From assembly GCA_958298945.1 (NCBI GenBank), contig OY282607.1, forward strand, positions 48,461,020 through 48,525,019: a stretch of DNA of 64,000 nt. Reading direction: 5' to 3'. The notes beneath the pieces are model-generated. The model had not been told where the DNA came from and made no database searches. It was given only the letters and a program-made list of their open reading frames with translations. How positions within the stretch are numbered: the first letter of the stretch is position 1; the number at the start of each line of letters is the position of its first letter. Source of the DNA: Atherix ibis. Taxonomy: Eukaryota > Arthropoda > Insecta > Diptera > Athericidae. Positions 34,599 to 45,399 of the stretch are shown piece after piece. Position numbers and translations under genes: made by a program.

Positions 34599-35730
34599 AA
34601 AAATGAAAGACGATTTTCTTATAGCGTATTAATATTTTATTCAATTAAATATTGTCCAGTCTGATTCAATACCCTTTGCCATCTTTCTGGCAGTAGCATG
34701 ATTCCACGCTCATAAAATTTTTGTTCTTTGCTGGCAAAAAACTGATCCAAGATGTAAAAAGTTTTGTAAAGACCAGAACAAATGATAATCTAAAAGCTTT
34801 TGCCGAATAGTGAAACTTGTATGTGGTTTCGCATTATCCTGTTGGGACACTATACCTTTTCTATTGACCAATTCTGGTTTTTTCTTTAAGTGAATCATTG
34901 AATTTTTCCAACTGATGACAATATAATTCAGAATTAATCGTTCTGTTGCTCGGTAGAAGTTCAAAATAAAAGATTCCTTTGAAATCCCACCAAACAGATA
35001 GCATAACCTATTTTTGATGAATATTGACTTTCGAAGTGCTTCGAGCCGGTTCATCTTTTCTACTTCAGGATCTTTTGCGCTTAACATTGTTGTAGACAAC
35101 CCATTTCTCGTCCCCAGTGATGATATGCTTCAAAAATGGATCATTTTCTTGGCGTTTGAGAAGCAAATCACAAACGTCAATTCGACGGCACAAATTTTTT
35201 CCCGTAAGAAGACGAGGAACCCATATGTCGAGCTTTGAGATTAAACCTAGAAATTTCAAATGATCATGAACGGTCGAATTCGATAAATTTAATCTCTCAG
35301 CGTTCTCACAAGTTGTTTTTCGCTGAGTTGTATCAATTAATACCTTTATTGTGTCTTCATCAGCTTCAACTGTCCTTCCAGAACGTGATGCATCTTCGAG
35401 ATAAAAATTGCCGGATAGAAATTTTGCAAACCAGTTTTGGCACTGACGCTCACACATCTTCTCCATACACATCGGATAATTTTTTTCATGCTTGAACAGC
35501 ATTTTTATCGTTTCTATACTAAAAAAGTAAAATATGCCGAAAATGCTGTTTTTCATTTTCCATATTTAAAAGGTTATCAACCAAAAACTACTTTGCAGAA
35601 TTAATCGTGTTTTTACTATGTCAGCTGTCAAAATACATATGATTATGCGGCTTAAGTGTGAAGTTGGTTGTGAAAAAATACAATTAAGTCTTCTGTTGGG
35701 AAAAAACGAAATTGCTCCCGAACAACCCAA
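34599..35730 (-). mobile_element. Mariner type D, copy lacking its left end
   Basis: The right inverted end is intact (closing GAACAACCCAA at 35730, TA following). The left terminal ~35 bp are missing; homology to the 23840 copy starts at AAAATGAAAGACGATTTTCT. It is therefore not mobile by itself. Confidence 0.9.
34640..35556 (-). pseudogene. Mariner type D transposase, two large frames
   Basis: The N-terminal frame (35556-35065) has CQNWFAKFLSGNFYLEDASR, RSGRTVEADEDTIKVLI, IWVPRLLTGKN and IITGDEKWVVYNN (first Asp). The C-terminal frames have GIVSQQDNAKPHTSF, where the second Asp is kept, unlike the other two D copies. A deletion removes the segment between R-Q-K-L-L and D-Y-H-L-F, taking the usual SPDLAPSD block with the third Asp region rearranged. 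Confidence 0.85.
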
Positions 35731-35879
35731 TATAAAAATTTAGCAGGCTAACGATGAAAACAGCCTGATTGACAGAACCCCGGAAACACCAAATATGCAT
35801 AATAGCTACCATATTAACTCACAACTAGTACAGCAACTGCCTGAAGATAGACTGCGGTTTTCATCTTTTGCTTTAAGTG

Positions 35880-36800
35880 GCCGATGTACGCGATAAAAAA
35901 GATAAAAGTTAAGTTTGGAAAAGGTACCTACAACACCACAGTCATTATTGCGGATATCTTCGATGTTGCAGAATTGGACATATTTACTAGCGATTGGTTT
36001 GCAATGAAGCGTTTTCCAATGTGGAAAGAAGAAATAAATGGAAATATGTACTGAAAAAGAGGGATTTTTGGACCTAAATCACAAATTTTATCATCATTTG
36101 GTAAAAATATGTAATTGCCATAGTCGATGGTACAAAGACCCTTGTGTAGTGTTGTGTTGAAGAACGTTAATATAGGTAATTTATTGGTGAAATCATTAGA
36201 ACTATTGGTAGTTAGAATAATAAGCTTAAGTGACAGGAAATGTGTTTTTGAAAGAATGCACTGATAGCGATCTGTACAGATCTTTCATGGGTATGCATCT
36301 GTAAAGAGAATGCTTTTAGCATTGCTTAAAAGTGGCAGAAAGGAATTTTCTAATGAAAATTTGGGGAAGGTTCGTCCACTTTTACATTGCTATGCGAATA
36401 TTTTATTATCAAACGATCGCGACATCGGTAGAACGGAATTGGTTTGACATAAAATTTATACTGGAAATGTAGTACCAACAGGGCAGTGGCTATGCAGAGT
36501 CCCTATGGTTAATGAAAAAGAACTGGATAAGATGACACAGAAATCAGTGTTCAACAGTAGTCTTAGTGATAATGAAAGACGAAAGCATATAGTATTGCGT
36601 CGACGCTACGTCCTTAACAAAATTGACAGTTATCCACTTCCCAGATGACGAGCTAGACACACTAAAATTTACCTCTTTTATTGTTAAAAGTTCAAATAAC
36701 AAAAAGATGGCGTTCTTAATCGAAAAGCAAATATGGTAATTGAAGTTAATACATTTGATATCGTACAATGCGCCCACAACGTTCTCATGTAATTCTTGAT
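35880..36800 (+). mobile_element. Gypsy-type LTR retrotransposon, protease/RT scrap
   Basis: Plus-strand frames read VIIADIFDVAELDIFTSDWF (about 35945-36000), fitting the end of a Gypsy aspartic protease. Next is RDIGRTELV then HKIYTGNVVP (about 36420-36480), the conserved entry to Gypsy reverse transcriptase. KIDSYPLPR (about 36615-36645) and a V-I-L-D-D-I-I block (about 36790-36815) correspond to the Y-x-D-D-I catalytic area. Stops and frameshifts are frequent. No LTRs were seen and no env-like frame is present. Confidence 0.65.
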
Positions 36801-36815
36801 GATATCATTATTGTA

Positions 36816-37539
36816 AAGGTTTTTCGTGCCTATGTAGTTTGATAGTGCCAGAAGACGATGCAGGCCCTGCCTTCGATGGAGAAATGGCGTTAGTCAGAAC
36901 ACATAAAATAACGTAGGAATGTCGAACTAAAAGTTCTTTGAGTCAGCAGGCTCAGATTGGATTCCTGTTGTCGCGGCCTTGATGATGATCGTAACGATGT
37001 AGTGTCAAATAATGACATTCGTACAAATTTAAAGAAGATAAGCGCCACTTTCGACTTGTAAAACTCATTCATGAAATGAACATGTGACATCGGAACATCA
37101 AAGAGTCTGCAATTTCCGATTTGATGCTCTTTTTTCTCCTTTCAGAGACTTTCTTATAGCATAACAAGAGGTTCCATTCGTTTTCTATGTTGAAGGTTTC
37201 CCTGAACGAAATTCGTCTTCCACTGTTTCTAGTCCTTCAAAAATGCTTAAAATCCTAAAACGGTCCCTAAACGGTCGCGTAGTAACCAGAGGAAATTGAA
37301 CGTCTAAAAGGGACTGACCTACAAAATTTGAGGTTAATTATTTCTCTGTCACAACCCGTAAATGGTGAAAACTACCCATCGTATGAAATATTTTAAAAAT
37401 AACTAACAGCCACTCCATTATTCCAACAACCCATTCAATTTTTATTTAAGATGATTTTAGACTGTATAGCCTTAAAAACTGCTACCAAAGTATAGCCTAT
37501 TTAAAAAAGAAAAATAATTTTAAGGTTATCTACAACTAA
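36816..37539. other. Unassigned sequence between Gypsy and Jockey remnants
   Basis: Possibly further retrotransposon debris; no motif I can name. Confidence 0.4.
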
Positions 37540-37903
37540 AATTTGTAATCAGCAGATTTTTTTAGACGAAAATTCAAGGGTATGAAGACATGTATGGTAA
37601 GACACCCATTGGTGTCTCCTACTGATTACGAACTCACAATTCCATTACTAATGAATCCTCCACCCAAAAATTTCACCCCACCCAAAGTTAAATATTTAAT
37701 CCATCAACTTACCAATAAAAAATCTCTTGGTTATGACTTAATAACAGCTTCTATCCCCAAACAAATGTCCAAGAAAACTCTCATGTTCATCAACTACATA
37801 TTTAACAATATTCCTCGTACCGCCTATTTTCCCATCTTTTGGAATTTTCAGCCATAAAAATGATTCCTAAACCAAAAAAACCAGTAAATTCCCCAATCTC
37901 GTT
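37540..37903 (+). mobile_element. Jockey-clade reverse transcriptase fragment (+)
   Basis: An open frame (37582-37857) contains KVKYLIHQLTNKKSLGYDLI, the start of Jockey-type reverse transcriptase, then IPRTAYFPIFWNF. The first ~90 bp and the last ~45 bp are near-identical to parts of the large Jockey at about 41498-41730, so this is a second copy of the same family. Confidence 0.75.
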
Positions 37904-38400
37904 AAAAGTCGATTGATGCATAATGGAAGAGTGGGAATGAATTGCTTTCTTATTATAGGAGTAGGATGGTAGTATAGATGGGAATAGATTTTTTAATGAC
38001 GTTGGAGATGCACACTTAACGAACGAATGGAACATTTAGATAATGATGGATAACAGAGTTTCGTACATAAGAACGAGTATTGACAATTTTTCATAGGATT
38101 TCAGATTGCAGAGTTCGCATTTGATAGGAGTTGAAATCCTTAATCGAACCTCTACGTCCGTTACGTTCCATTTCTTTTTACTTTCGTGCAAGGGTTCCAG
38201 GTTAACGGTTTGTTGATTGTAAGCCCAAGGTAACACAGTCGTTTTTTGTGGAATTTTACCGACGGTTTGGGTTACATCAGGAGCCTGTTCTCGACAAAGT
38301 GTAAAAGTAACATCAGCACATCTCCACCTTTTGAACCAGGCCCCTAAAGTGTTGCCATGATTTTGTAAAGTGGTGGTGGCTGTGGAATTTTTTTTATGAT
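37904..38400 (-). mobile_element. Jockey-clade reverse transcriptase C-terminal fragment (-)
   Basis: On the minus strand GAWFKRWRCADVTFTLCREQ is the conserved W-x-K-x-W-R-x-x-V-T-F-T-L block of Jockey RT (about 38290-38350), followed by K-I-P-Q. It abuts the + fragment at about 37903 head-on, so the two were brought together by a rearrangement or a twin-priming type event. Confidence 0.65.
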
Positions 38401-39039
38401 GAGTGTGAATTGCTGTACCATGAGCATATGTTATGTTAACATTAGGATATTATTGTGGCAAGGAATATTATGGTTATAAATGTTCTAAAGGATTGGAAGT
38501 AGGATAGATGTCAGAATACTCAATATTGTCACCTCTATATGATTTTTTAACACGTGAGTTTTTGATAGTATTTAAAATCGATATAAAAGCTGAATTTGAT
38601 ATGAATTTAATAAATTTCAAATTATTTTTTTATAAGTAAAAAAAAATTATTATCTTAGTAAAAATAAAATTATCCAATCGTTAAATCATATTAATCGCTT
38701 ATCTTTGTACAAACAATGTTTGAGGATGCCGAAATGAAAAACTTTTAATGTATTCGTACATAATAAGGCTTAATATGTAATCAAACTTTAAATTGTTTTA
38801 TATTCGACATTGATCAATCAATGAGTATGGACGTGAACATGCGATTGATAGATTTTAATTTAATAATTAAATTCAAAAGTTAATGACATTAGATAGTGAA
38901 ATATAAAATATAAACTTATAAGCGAAAAAAAAACAAAAACAAGAAACAGAGTGAGTGATTAATAATTATTAGTGCAATTATAATTAATAACTCTTTTTCT
39001 TTCTTGTGGTGTCAATGAAATTTTTTAATACGAGTGTTA
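38401..39039. other. AT-rich spacer
   Basis: No supported feature. Confidence 0.55.
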
Positions 39040-39235
39040 CAAAATTTAATATTGTCATAAAATAACAGTTATGCCATGTCCGCGGTCAACGACACTGTCC
39101 GGTAAATCTACGGATACCGAAACGGACTGGCAGAGCTAGTCGGTCCGGTTTTCGGAAAAGCGACACTCATCGCCAAAAACCTCGAATCAATAAAAAGAAC
39201 AAAAAGCAATAACGGGGCAACAACTAACCAGCCAT

Positions 39236-39565
39236 CATCCAGTAAGAGATTTGCTGCTTAAGCTCTACCTGAATCAGTGGAAACGTAGAATGATAAGGAG
39301 GCGGAGAATCAAATACCTCCACTAATTTACGTCAAAAACGTAGCGAACTTTTTTGATCTAGGCCGTGGCATAATCAAAATTATTAGTACGCGTCAATACT
39401 CATCCAGTAAGAGATTTGCTGCTTAAGCTCTACCTGAATCAGTGGAACCGTAGAATGATAAGAAGGCGGAGAATCAAATACCTCAACTAATTTACGTCAA
39501 AAACGTAACGAACTTCGGTGGTCTAGGTCGTGGCATAGTCAAAATTATTAGTACGTGTCAATTCA
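39236..39565 (+). repeat. 165-bp tandem duplication inside Jockey ORF1
   Basis: CATCCAGTAAGAGATTTGCT begins at 39236 and again at 39401. The two units differ at about ten positions, so the duplication is not recent. Confidence 0.9.
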
Positions 39566-39937
39566 CAGCAAGGCCCAATCAAAAGGTCGCGCAATCTATA
39601 CAAAGAGTGGTGCTTCATATAGATCTGTTATTAAATACTAAGACTAAATCGGAATTTCACATATACCAGCCGAAAGAATTAAAACCTTTCCATGTAGTGA
39701 TTCGCCACTTAGATCACATGACGCCAACACAACAGATTAAAATGAGTTGAAAGTGCTGGTTTTCCAAGTACTAAACCTAAACAATGTAGAAACGAAAGGA
39801 CAAGAGAGTCAGCTTTTCCAACTATTTCTTGTGGACTTAAAACCCTCAGCAAAGATTAATTAAATCTTTAATGTTGACCCATTGTTCTACACAAAAATTA
39901 ATATGAAGAACCGTATCCTCAAAAGGTGCACTGTCTG

Positions 39938-40047
39938 AGGTGCCAGGATCACCTACAAGCTTTTGTAATCCCGGGGCGATTCTATGCATCACAGGTGCCA
40001 GGATCACCTACAAACTTTTGTAATCCCGGGGCGATTCGATGCATCAG
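39938..40047 (+). repeat. 55-bp tandem duplication in Jockey ORF1 zinc-knuckle region
   Basis: AGGTGCCAGGATCACCTACA starts at 39938 and 39993; only about three differences. The duplicated segment covers the remnant of the cysteine-rich knuckle. Confidence 0.9.
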
Positions 40048-40347
40048 TAGCGTCAGGTCAACCGCAACAACATCAACCATAACAGCTACTGCAGCAACAA
40101 GTACAGCAACCGCATCACCAGTCTCAGCAATACCAGCAGCAACAATAGCAACTACTGCAGCAGCAACAACAAACACAAAACTTTAGTGATGTATATTCCT
40201 TCTCCATCCTTATCAACACATGACCTCACCACCCTGTTTTCCCAACTAATCAACAACTTTCTTCAAAAAATAAATAAAGTTTTCATACCCCTTCTAAACG
40301 CCTTAATGACCATTGCTACTAAATTAACGTTCAGTATTCCCAACTAA

Positions 40348-40920
40348 ATGTCGACTTGTACTGTAAAATCCTTATCCATCTTATTGTGGAATGCCAATGG
40401 TTTGACAGAAAATCAATTTATTCGAGAACTTATTTTTCCTATACAAGACTACGTTAGATACAGGACTTCCCATCCTAACAATACTGCACATGGCAAAACA
40501 GCTATGCTTGTAGAGAAATCACTAAATCATTTCCTCCACTTCAATTTCACCTTCGAAATCCTACAATCGACAGTTATTATAGTTAAAACCTCCGAATTTA
40601 ATCTAAATGTAGGATATGCATACTGTCCTCCCTGCTGCCAAATGTTCATCCGTCTTTCAGTCATTTGGAACATTATTCCTCGCGGGTGATAATTATAATA
40701 CTAAGCACCCTCAATCGGGTTGCCGAGTTGGTAATCCTCGAAGAGTGATAGTCCAAGAGACACTTTTCTACACTCATTATCAAATAGAATCTCCTGCAGC
40801 TCTTACGTACTGACCAACATCTCCTTCTAAACGACTTGATATCATTGACTACTTCATAGCCACTCCTGCCATAGCTCGTAAGTCTCATATAGATACTCCT
40901 ACATATTTGAATTCCGACCG
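40348..40920 (+). pseudogene. Jockey ORF2 endonuclease domain
   Basis: The start MSTCTVKSLSILLWNANGLT is the classic first strand of the AP-endonuclease-like domain (L-x-W-N-A-N-G). The expected Glu/His active-site segment right after it is deleted. The frame resumes at YRTSHPNNTAHGKTAMLVEK and I-x-x-x-T-S-E-F-N-L-N-V-G-Y-A-Y-C-P-P, then shifts frame to the D-Y-N-x-K-H-P-x-x-G-C-R region (about 40690-40730) and a LDIIDYFIATPAIARKSHID block (about 40832-40890). Confidence 0.75.
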
Positions 40921-42261
40921 CAGTCCTGTCCTACTTACTCTGGACACAAATCCTATTTTCAAAAATCCTCCTTCTAGACTTTTTAATGGAATAGTAGACT
41001 GGAAATAATTAGAAGCGAACTATACCAACTGAATTACCTTAGATAAAGCCTTAAAGCAGAACACGTAATTGACCAAAGTCCACATTAACATCACAGGAAA
41101 CAAAAGTTCACAAACAAAAGTCCACATAAACGTCACAGGAAACCAACTCAACATTACTCTTCAAACGTACGGACTCTAATAACTGAAAAACGAAAAGCTA
41201 GAGCACAATGGCAAGTCTCCAGAATGCCTAGTTATAAATATAAAACCGACTACAACGAGAACTAACAACAGAATTTCAAAAATATCAAAGGGAATGATAC
41301 GAACAGTATACAAGAAATAAATTCACTTTGTACAGCAACAAAACAAATTCTATCCTACAAAAATACATCTCAGCCACTGCGACAAAATGACAGTACCTGG
41401 GCAAAATCGGACACAGAAAATGCTGAAGTATTTGCCAAGCGCTTGGTCAATACTTTCACTCCACACAAAGGCATAGAAGATAAGACACAATCACAGAAAA
41501 TTTGTAATCAGCAGATTTTTTTTTAGACGAAAATCCGAGGATATGAAGACATGTGTGGTAAAACATCCATTGGTGTCTCCTACAAATCTCCAAGAAAAAT
41601 CTAATTTTCATCAGCTACATATTCAACAATATTCTTCGTACCGCCTATTTTCCCATCTTTTGGAAATTTTCAGCCATAAAAATGATCCCTAAACCCAAAA
41701 AACCAGTAAATTCTCCATTCTCATTTAGATCTATCAGCTTGCTACCAATCCTTAGCAACATTTTTGATAAACTTCTCTTAAACGCCTTTACTCTATCCTT
41801 GAAGATATCAATATTATCCCTGATCACCACCAATTTGGTTACCCTTTAGAACACTGCACAATCCAATAATGTGATCGTGTGGTTGATTTCATTGCGTCCT
41901 CTCTTGAGTGAAAAGAGGACTGCACAGGCGTGTTCCTAGATATATCACATTCTTTTGATCGGATGTCGAAGCCTGGGCTGCTCTGGAAACTCAAGAGCTT
42001 TCTTCCTTCATTTTAAAAGCATATCTCGTCCCACGTCACTACCAAATAACTATTCGTACAGAAAATTCTGAAATACATCCTATCAGATCTGGTGCCATTT
42101 AAGGCAGTATTCTTTGTACACTCCTATACAGTATATATACCTTTGATATCCCAAATAATTCCAAAACTTTGCATTCCACTCTAAAATTTTAAAAAACCTC
42201 AAAATACCTACACGTACAATCCCATATTAGAAATCTCCAATACTGGTTTAAGAGATGGAGA

Positions 42262-42535
42262 GTGAAGGTAAATGATCAGAAGAGGTTTCATGTTACCTTT
42301 AGCCTCTGCAAAGATACATCCACTCCTATATACCCTAACAGCAACATTATTCCACCAAAAGACAGAGTGTGTTACCTGGGACTAAACCTAGACAAATTAC
42401 TTACTTGGAATCTTCATACGACTTTAAACAGACTAGAACTTAACAAACGTTATCGACGACTTCTTAGACTACTGGACAACCGATCAAACCTGACATTTAA
42501 AAAAACCAACTTTTAATTTACATCACAATTTGAAA
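42262..42535 (+). pseudogene. Jockey ORF2 reverse-transcriptase C-terminal segment
   Basis: The frame contains FHVTFSLCKDTSTPI, IIPPKDRVCYLGLNLDKLLT and W-N-L-H, matching the block after the RT active site in this clade (V-T-F-T-L, Y-L-G-x-x-L-D-x-x-L-T-W). It is cut off from both flanks by frameshifts. Confidence 0.75.
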
Positions 42536-42657
42536 ACCACTCTAGACATATGGAATTGTACTCTTGGCTTCTACTAAGCGTTCCAATTCACTCTTTAATC
42601 CAATCCCTTCAATCCAAATCTTCCGAAAAATCGTAGATGCGCCATCTTTCGTTTGTA

Positions 42658-43949
42658 CGAGGGTCGTTCAATAAGTCCTTAGAAAATCCGAAAAATTGCA
42701 CTCGTAGTGTCGGTAAGAAGCATTTTTTTTTGTAAGAAGCATTATCGACAAGAAAGCTGTCAAAATTTCAGCTCGATCCATAGCGTAGGTCAATTTCTAT
42801 CGTCAATTAAAGTTAACGACATTTATTTGTGTATAACAATGGAAAAAAGCGAGTTTAGGGCTGTTATCAAACATCTCCATTTGAAAGGCTTAAGCCCGAA
42901 AGAAATCAAAGCCGAGTTGGATGCAGTTCATGGCACATCTGCACCTGTGTTTGCGACGGTTTACAATTGGGTGAATGAATTTAAACGTGGCCGTTCATCC
43001 ACAAAAGATGAACATCGTTCAGGACGCCCAGTTGAGGTGTCTACTCCTGAAATCATCGACAAAATCCACGATCTGATTTTGAACGATCGGCGAATTAAAG
43101 TGCGCGAATTAGTTGAGGCCACGGGCATATCACAAGGTACAGTCGCTTCACTTTTGCATGAAAAATTGTCTGTGAAAAAAATTTCGGCAAGATGGGTGCC
43201 GCGTTTGCTCTCAGAGGAGAATAAGCGCAATCGTGTAGTGGACTCTGAGGCTATGTTGGCACTCTTTCATCGCAATTCTGCCGAATTCCTTCGTCGATAT
43301 GTCACTGTGGACAAAACCTGGATACACTACTACACTCCAGAAACGAAGAGACAGTCATCACAGTGGATTTTCAAGGGTGAACGGGCCCAGAAGAAGGCAA
43401 AAACTGTGCCATCGGCCGGCAAGGTGATGGCCACGGTCGTTTGGGATTCGCAGGGCATCATTTTTATCGACTACTTGGAAAAAGGAAAAACAATAACAGG
43501 AGCGTATTACGCGTCGTTATTGCAACGGTTGAGCGAGGAAATCAAAGAGAAACGCCCCCATCTGAAGAAGAAAAAAATCCTCTTGCATCAGGACAATGCG
43601 CGTGTGCACACCTGCGCTGTTTCCATGGCCAAAATTGTGGAATTGAGAATGGAATTGTTGCAGCATCCCGCTTATTCACCAGATTTGGCCCCGAGTGACT
43701 ATTTTCTTTTCCCCAATCTGAAGAAATGGCTTGGCGGACGACGGTTCACTTCCAACGAGGACGTCATTGCTCAAACGGATGAGTATTTTGCAGAACTTCC
43801 GAAATCCTATTTTTTGGACAGGATAAAAATTTTGGAAAAACGGTTTGAAAAGTGTATAGAGCTAAGAGGAGATTATGTTGAAAAATAAATTTTTTTTTTA
43901 AAAACAGTTTTTTTCCATTTTTTTCTAAGGACTTATTGAACGACCCTCG
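42658..43949 (+). mobile_element. Mariner type B, full-length copy nested in Jockey
   Basis: 1292 bp with TA at 42656-42657 and 43950-43951. Inverted ends CGAGGGTCGTTCAATAAGTC and complement match for the first ~30 bp with one or no mismatch. Jockey coding sequence resumes on the right side, proving insertion into the older element. It is the best-preserved mariner in the window. Confidence 0.96.
42839..43888 (+). CDS. Mariner type B transposase, uninterrupted 349 aa
   Basis: I start at MEKSEFRAVIKHLHLKGLSP (42839), preceded by AACA; the open frame reaches 44 codons further upstream but that lies in the element's leader. The length equals that expected of mariner (about 345 aa). N-terminal paired-type DNA-binding region (VYNWVNEFKRGRSS, then IKVRELVEATGISQGTVAS); linker ARWVPRLLSEENKRNR. 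Catalytic blocks: VTVDKTWIHYY (first Asp, but Lys where D-E-T-W is the rule), HQDNARVHT (second Asp) and SPDLAPSDYFLF (third Asp), spaced 34. It ends GDYVEK-stop. All three Asp are present, but the Glu-to-Lys change beside the first one, and the rarely seen Val in TVVWDSQG, make activity uncertain. Confidence 0.93.
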   Translation: MEKSEFRAVIKHLHLKGLSPKEIKAELDAVHGTSAPVFATVYNWVNEFKRGRSSTKDEHRSGRPVEVSTPEIIDKIHDLILNDRRIKVRELVEATGISQGTVASLLHEKLSVKKISARWVPRLLSEENKRNRVVDSEAMLALFHRNSAEFLRRYVTVDKTWIHYYTPETKRQSSQWIFKGERAQKKAKTVPSAGKVMATVVWDSQGIIFIDYLEKGKTITGAYYASLLQRLSEEIKEKRPHLKKKKILLHQDNARVHTCAVSMAKIVELRMELLQHPAYSPDLAPSDYFLFPNLKKWLGGRRFTSNEDVIAQTDEYFAELPKSYFLDRIKILEKRFEKCIELRGDYVEK

Positions 43950-44175
43950 TAACAAAAAGTTTCATTCCCGATTATCCTACCACAATAATCCTCTTATTAG
44001 AAAACTCTCCTCTCTTACTTTCTCCATAAATACTCATCGGCGTTTGAAGAGAAATTGGCCAAGAGAATTGGTTCTTGTGCGTTAACATGATGCGTTAGGT
44101 AGAGAAACGCCAATGGGTGTTCTCTCTGACATGTGCCTCTACTGTGATTGAAGTGTCTCGTCAAAAAAAAATTTT

Positions 44176-45313
44176 ATATTTAACATTTTTTTGAAAGTTT
44201 TATTTTTAAATTTATAAATAAGAAATATATCCAATTATACTTGCTATCTTCCAGTAAGGCTAGGTATTTCCGCGATGTCATTCCATTAGATTCAGTTGAA
44301 TATATATAGAAACACACAGTGACAGTTTAATATCGTAACTCGACAGAATTATTAAAGAATGTTTTACTGATTGTCACAATAGTGGCATTTTCTATTACGA
44401 CATTTTCCGTTTCTGTTGTTCATTCCACATATTATGTTATATTAGTGGCTGCTGCTCGGTATACTATTCATCAAACCAATGAAGAAAATAAGTCTTGGCC
44501 TCGTTTTATGCTAAAAATATTCCCACGAAGTGTACTCCCTTTTACTGCATTTAGTGTCGTAAAATTGCACTTGCCAAATGGAAATATGTCTGCACGTTCG
44601 TCGTTGAAAAAAATAAAAATATGCGCACAACTCTGGCACGAGTTGTATGGAATTATAAGAAACGTGATGTAGTTGCGAAATAATCTTAAGAAAAGTGAAA
44701 GTTCTTGTCTGGGAGTTTCCGGATGAAAGTTTATTGAAAAAAAGCTTATCAATCGGGTTATTCAACAATATTTATTTATAATCGAATGCTGACTATTTAT
44801 GTGGGCTCCCATTGAACAGAATACCATAATTTTTTCAACCATGACCAAATAATAAAACTAATATTATCGTTTTTGTATTCCCTTCTCAAATTTATATTAT
44901 TTAAAATCAATATAATTTTAAACATTATTATGTATTGTATCAAAATAACGCTTTTATAAAATAGCATAAAGTAAAAAAAAATTTACATTTTACTCAAAAA
45001 AAACGTAAAGTTCAAAAATATTGTTCAATAACCGTCATCCACTTCAAATAATTCTAAAAGAAGAAACTTTCGAGATCATTAAAGGTGAGAGAAATTGTTT
45101 AAGATCCTAAGAAACTGCTATCAAAGATAGAAACGGGTTTGTTTTTCGGCTTTGTTATAAAATATATCTAAACAATATTGGCATTATAAGAAAATTTGGA
45201 GAAAAATAATGTCTTTCAGAATAAAAACCAAATAAAGAAGTTAATTTTTTAATGACCTGACAAATAAATTTATGTTTACTTGATTTGATATTCCACTTTG
45301 GAAGATAAATATA
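44176..45313. other. AT-rich spacer with an unassigned 97-codon frame
   Basis: A + frame at 44382-44672 starts with a hydrophobic stretch but shows no conserved motif. I do not call it a gene. Confidence 0.5.
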
Positions 45314-45347
45314 TTGTGTTGTCCGGGAAGTAATTTCGTTTTTTTTT

Positions 45348-45399
45348 CAAACATTTTATATTAGTAAAAATATTGTATTTTACTAATATAAAATGTTTG
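45348..45399. repeat. Perfect 22-bp inverted repeat inside a mariner
   Basis: Arms 45348-45369 and 45378-45399 (CAAACATTTTATATTAGTAA and mirror) around an 8-nt loop. Neither sister copy (23840, 34599) has it. Confidence 0.92.

Larger units (their letters stand above)
39040..44175 (+). mobile_element. Jockey-clade non-LTR retrotransposon, degraded, with nested mariner
   Basis: In order on the + strand: a degraded ORF1 (about 39040-40185) with two internal tandem duplications, a CLRC-containing zinc-knuckle remnant near 39930 and a Thr/Ala/Gln-rich tail. Then ORF2 with an endonuclease (from 40348), reverse transcriptase debris (about 41480-42530) and a C-terminal end that continues beyond the nested mariner (about 43955-44100: NNPLIRKLSSLTFSINTHRR, then L-K-R-N-W). 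It ends in an A run (44165-44173). Excluding the 1.3-kb insertion it is about 3.8 kb, near full length for the clade but riddled with stops. The 5' limit is approximate. Confidence 0.8.

Noticed and set aside
35880..36800. A retrovirus-like element with envelope
   Set aside because: Only protease and reverse-transcriptase scraps of Gypsy type are visible; no env-like frame or LTR pair.
39982..40176. Ala/Val-rich minus-strand frame resembling a membrane protein
   Set aside because: It is the complement of the Thr/Ala/Gln-coding CAG/ACA-rich end of Jockey ORF1.
43441..43698. 85-codon frame also found at 57453-57196 and 10630-10352, apparently conserved
   Set aside because: It is a shadow of the type B transposase in another frame; its conservation is only the conservation of the element.
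44382..44672. 97-codon frame with a hydrophobic start, possible secreted or membrane protein
   Set aside because: No conserved motif, no splice or start context, and two antisense frames of equal length; not distinguishable from chance.
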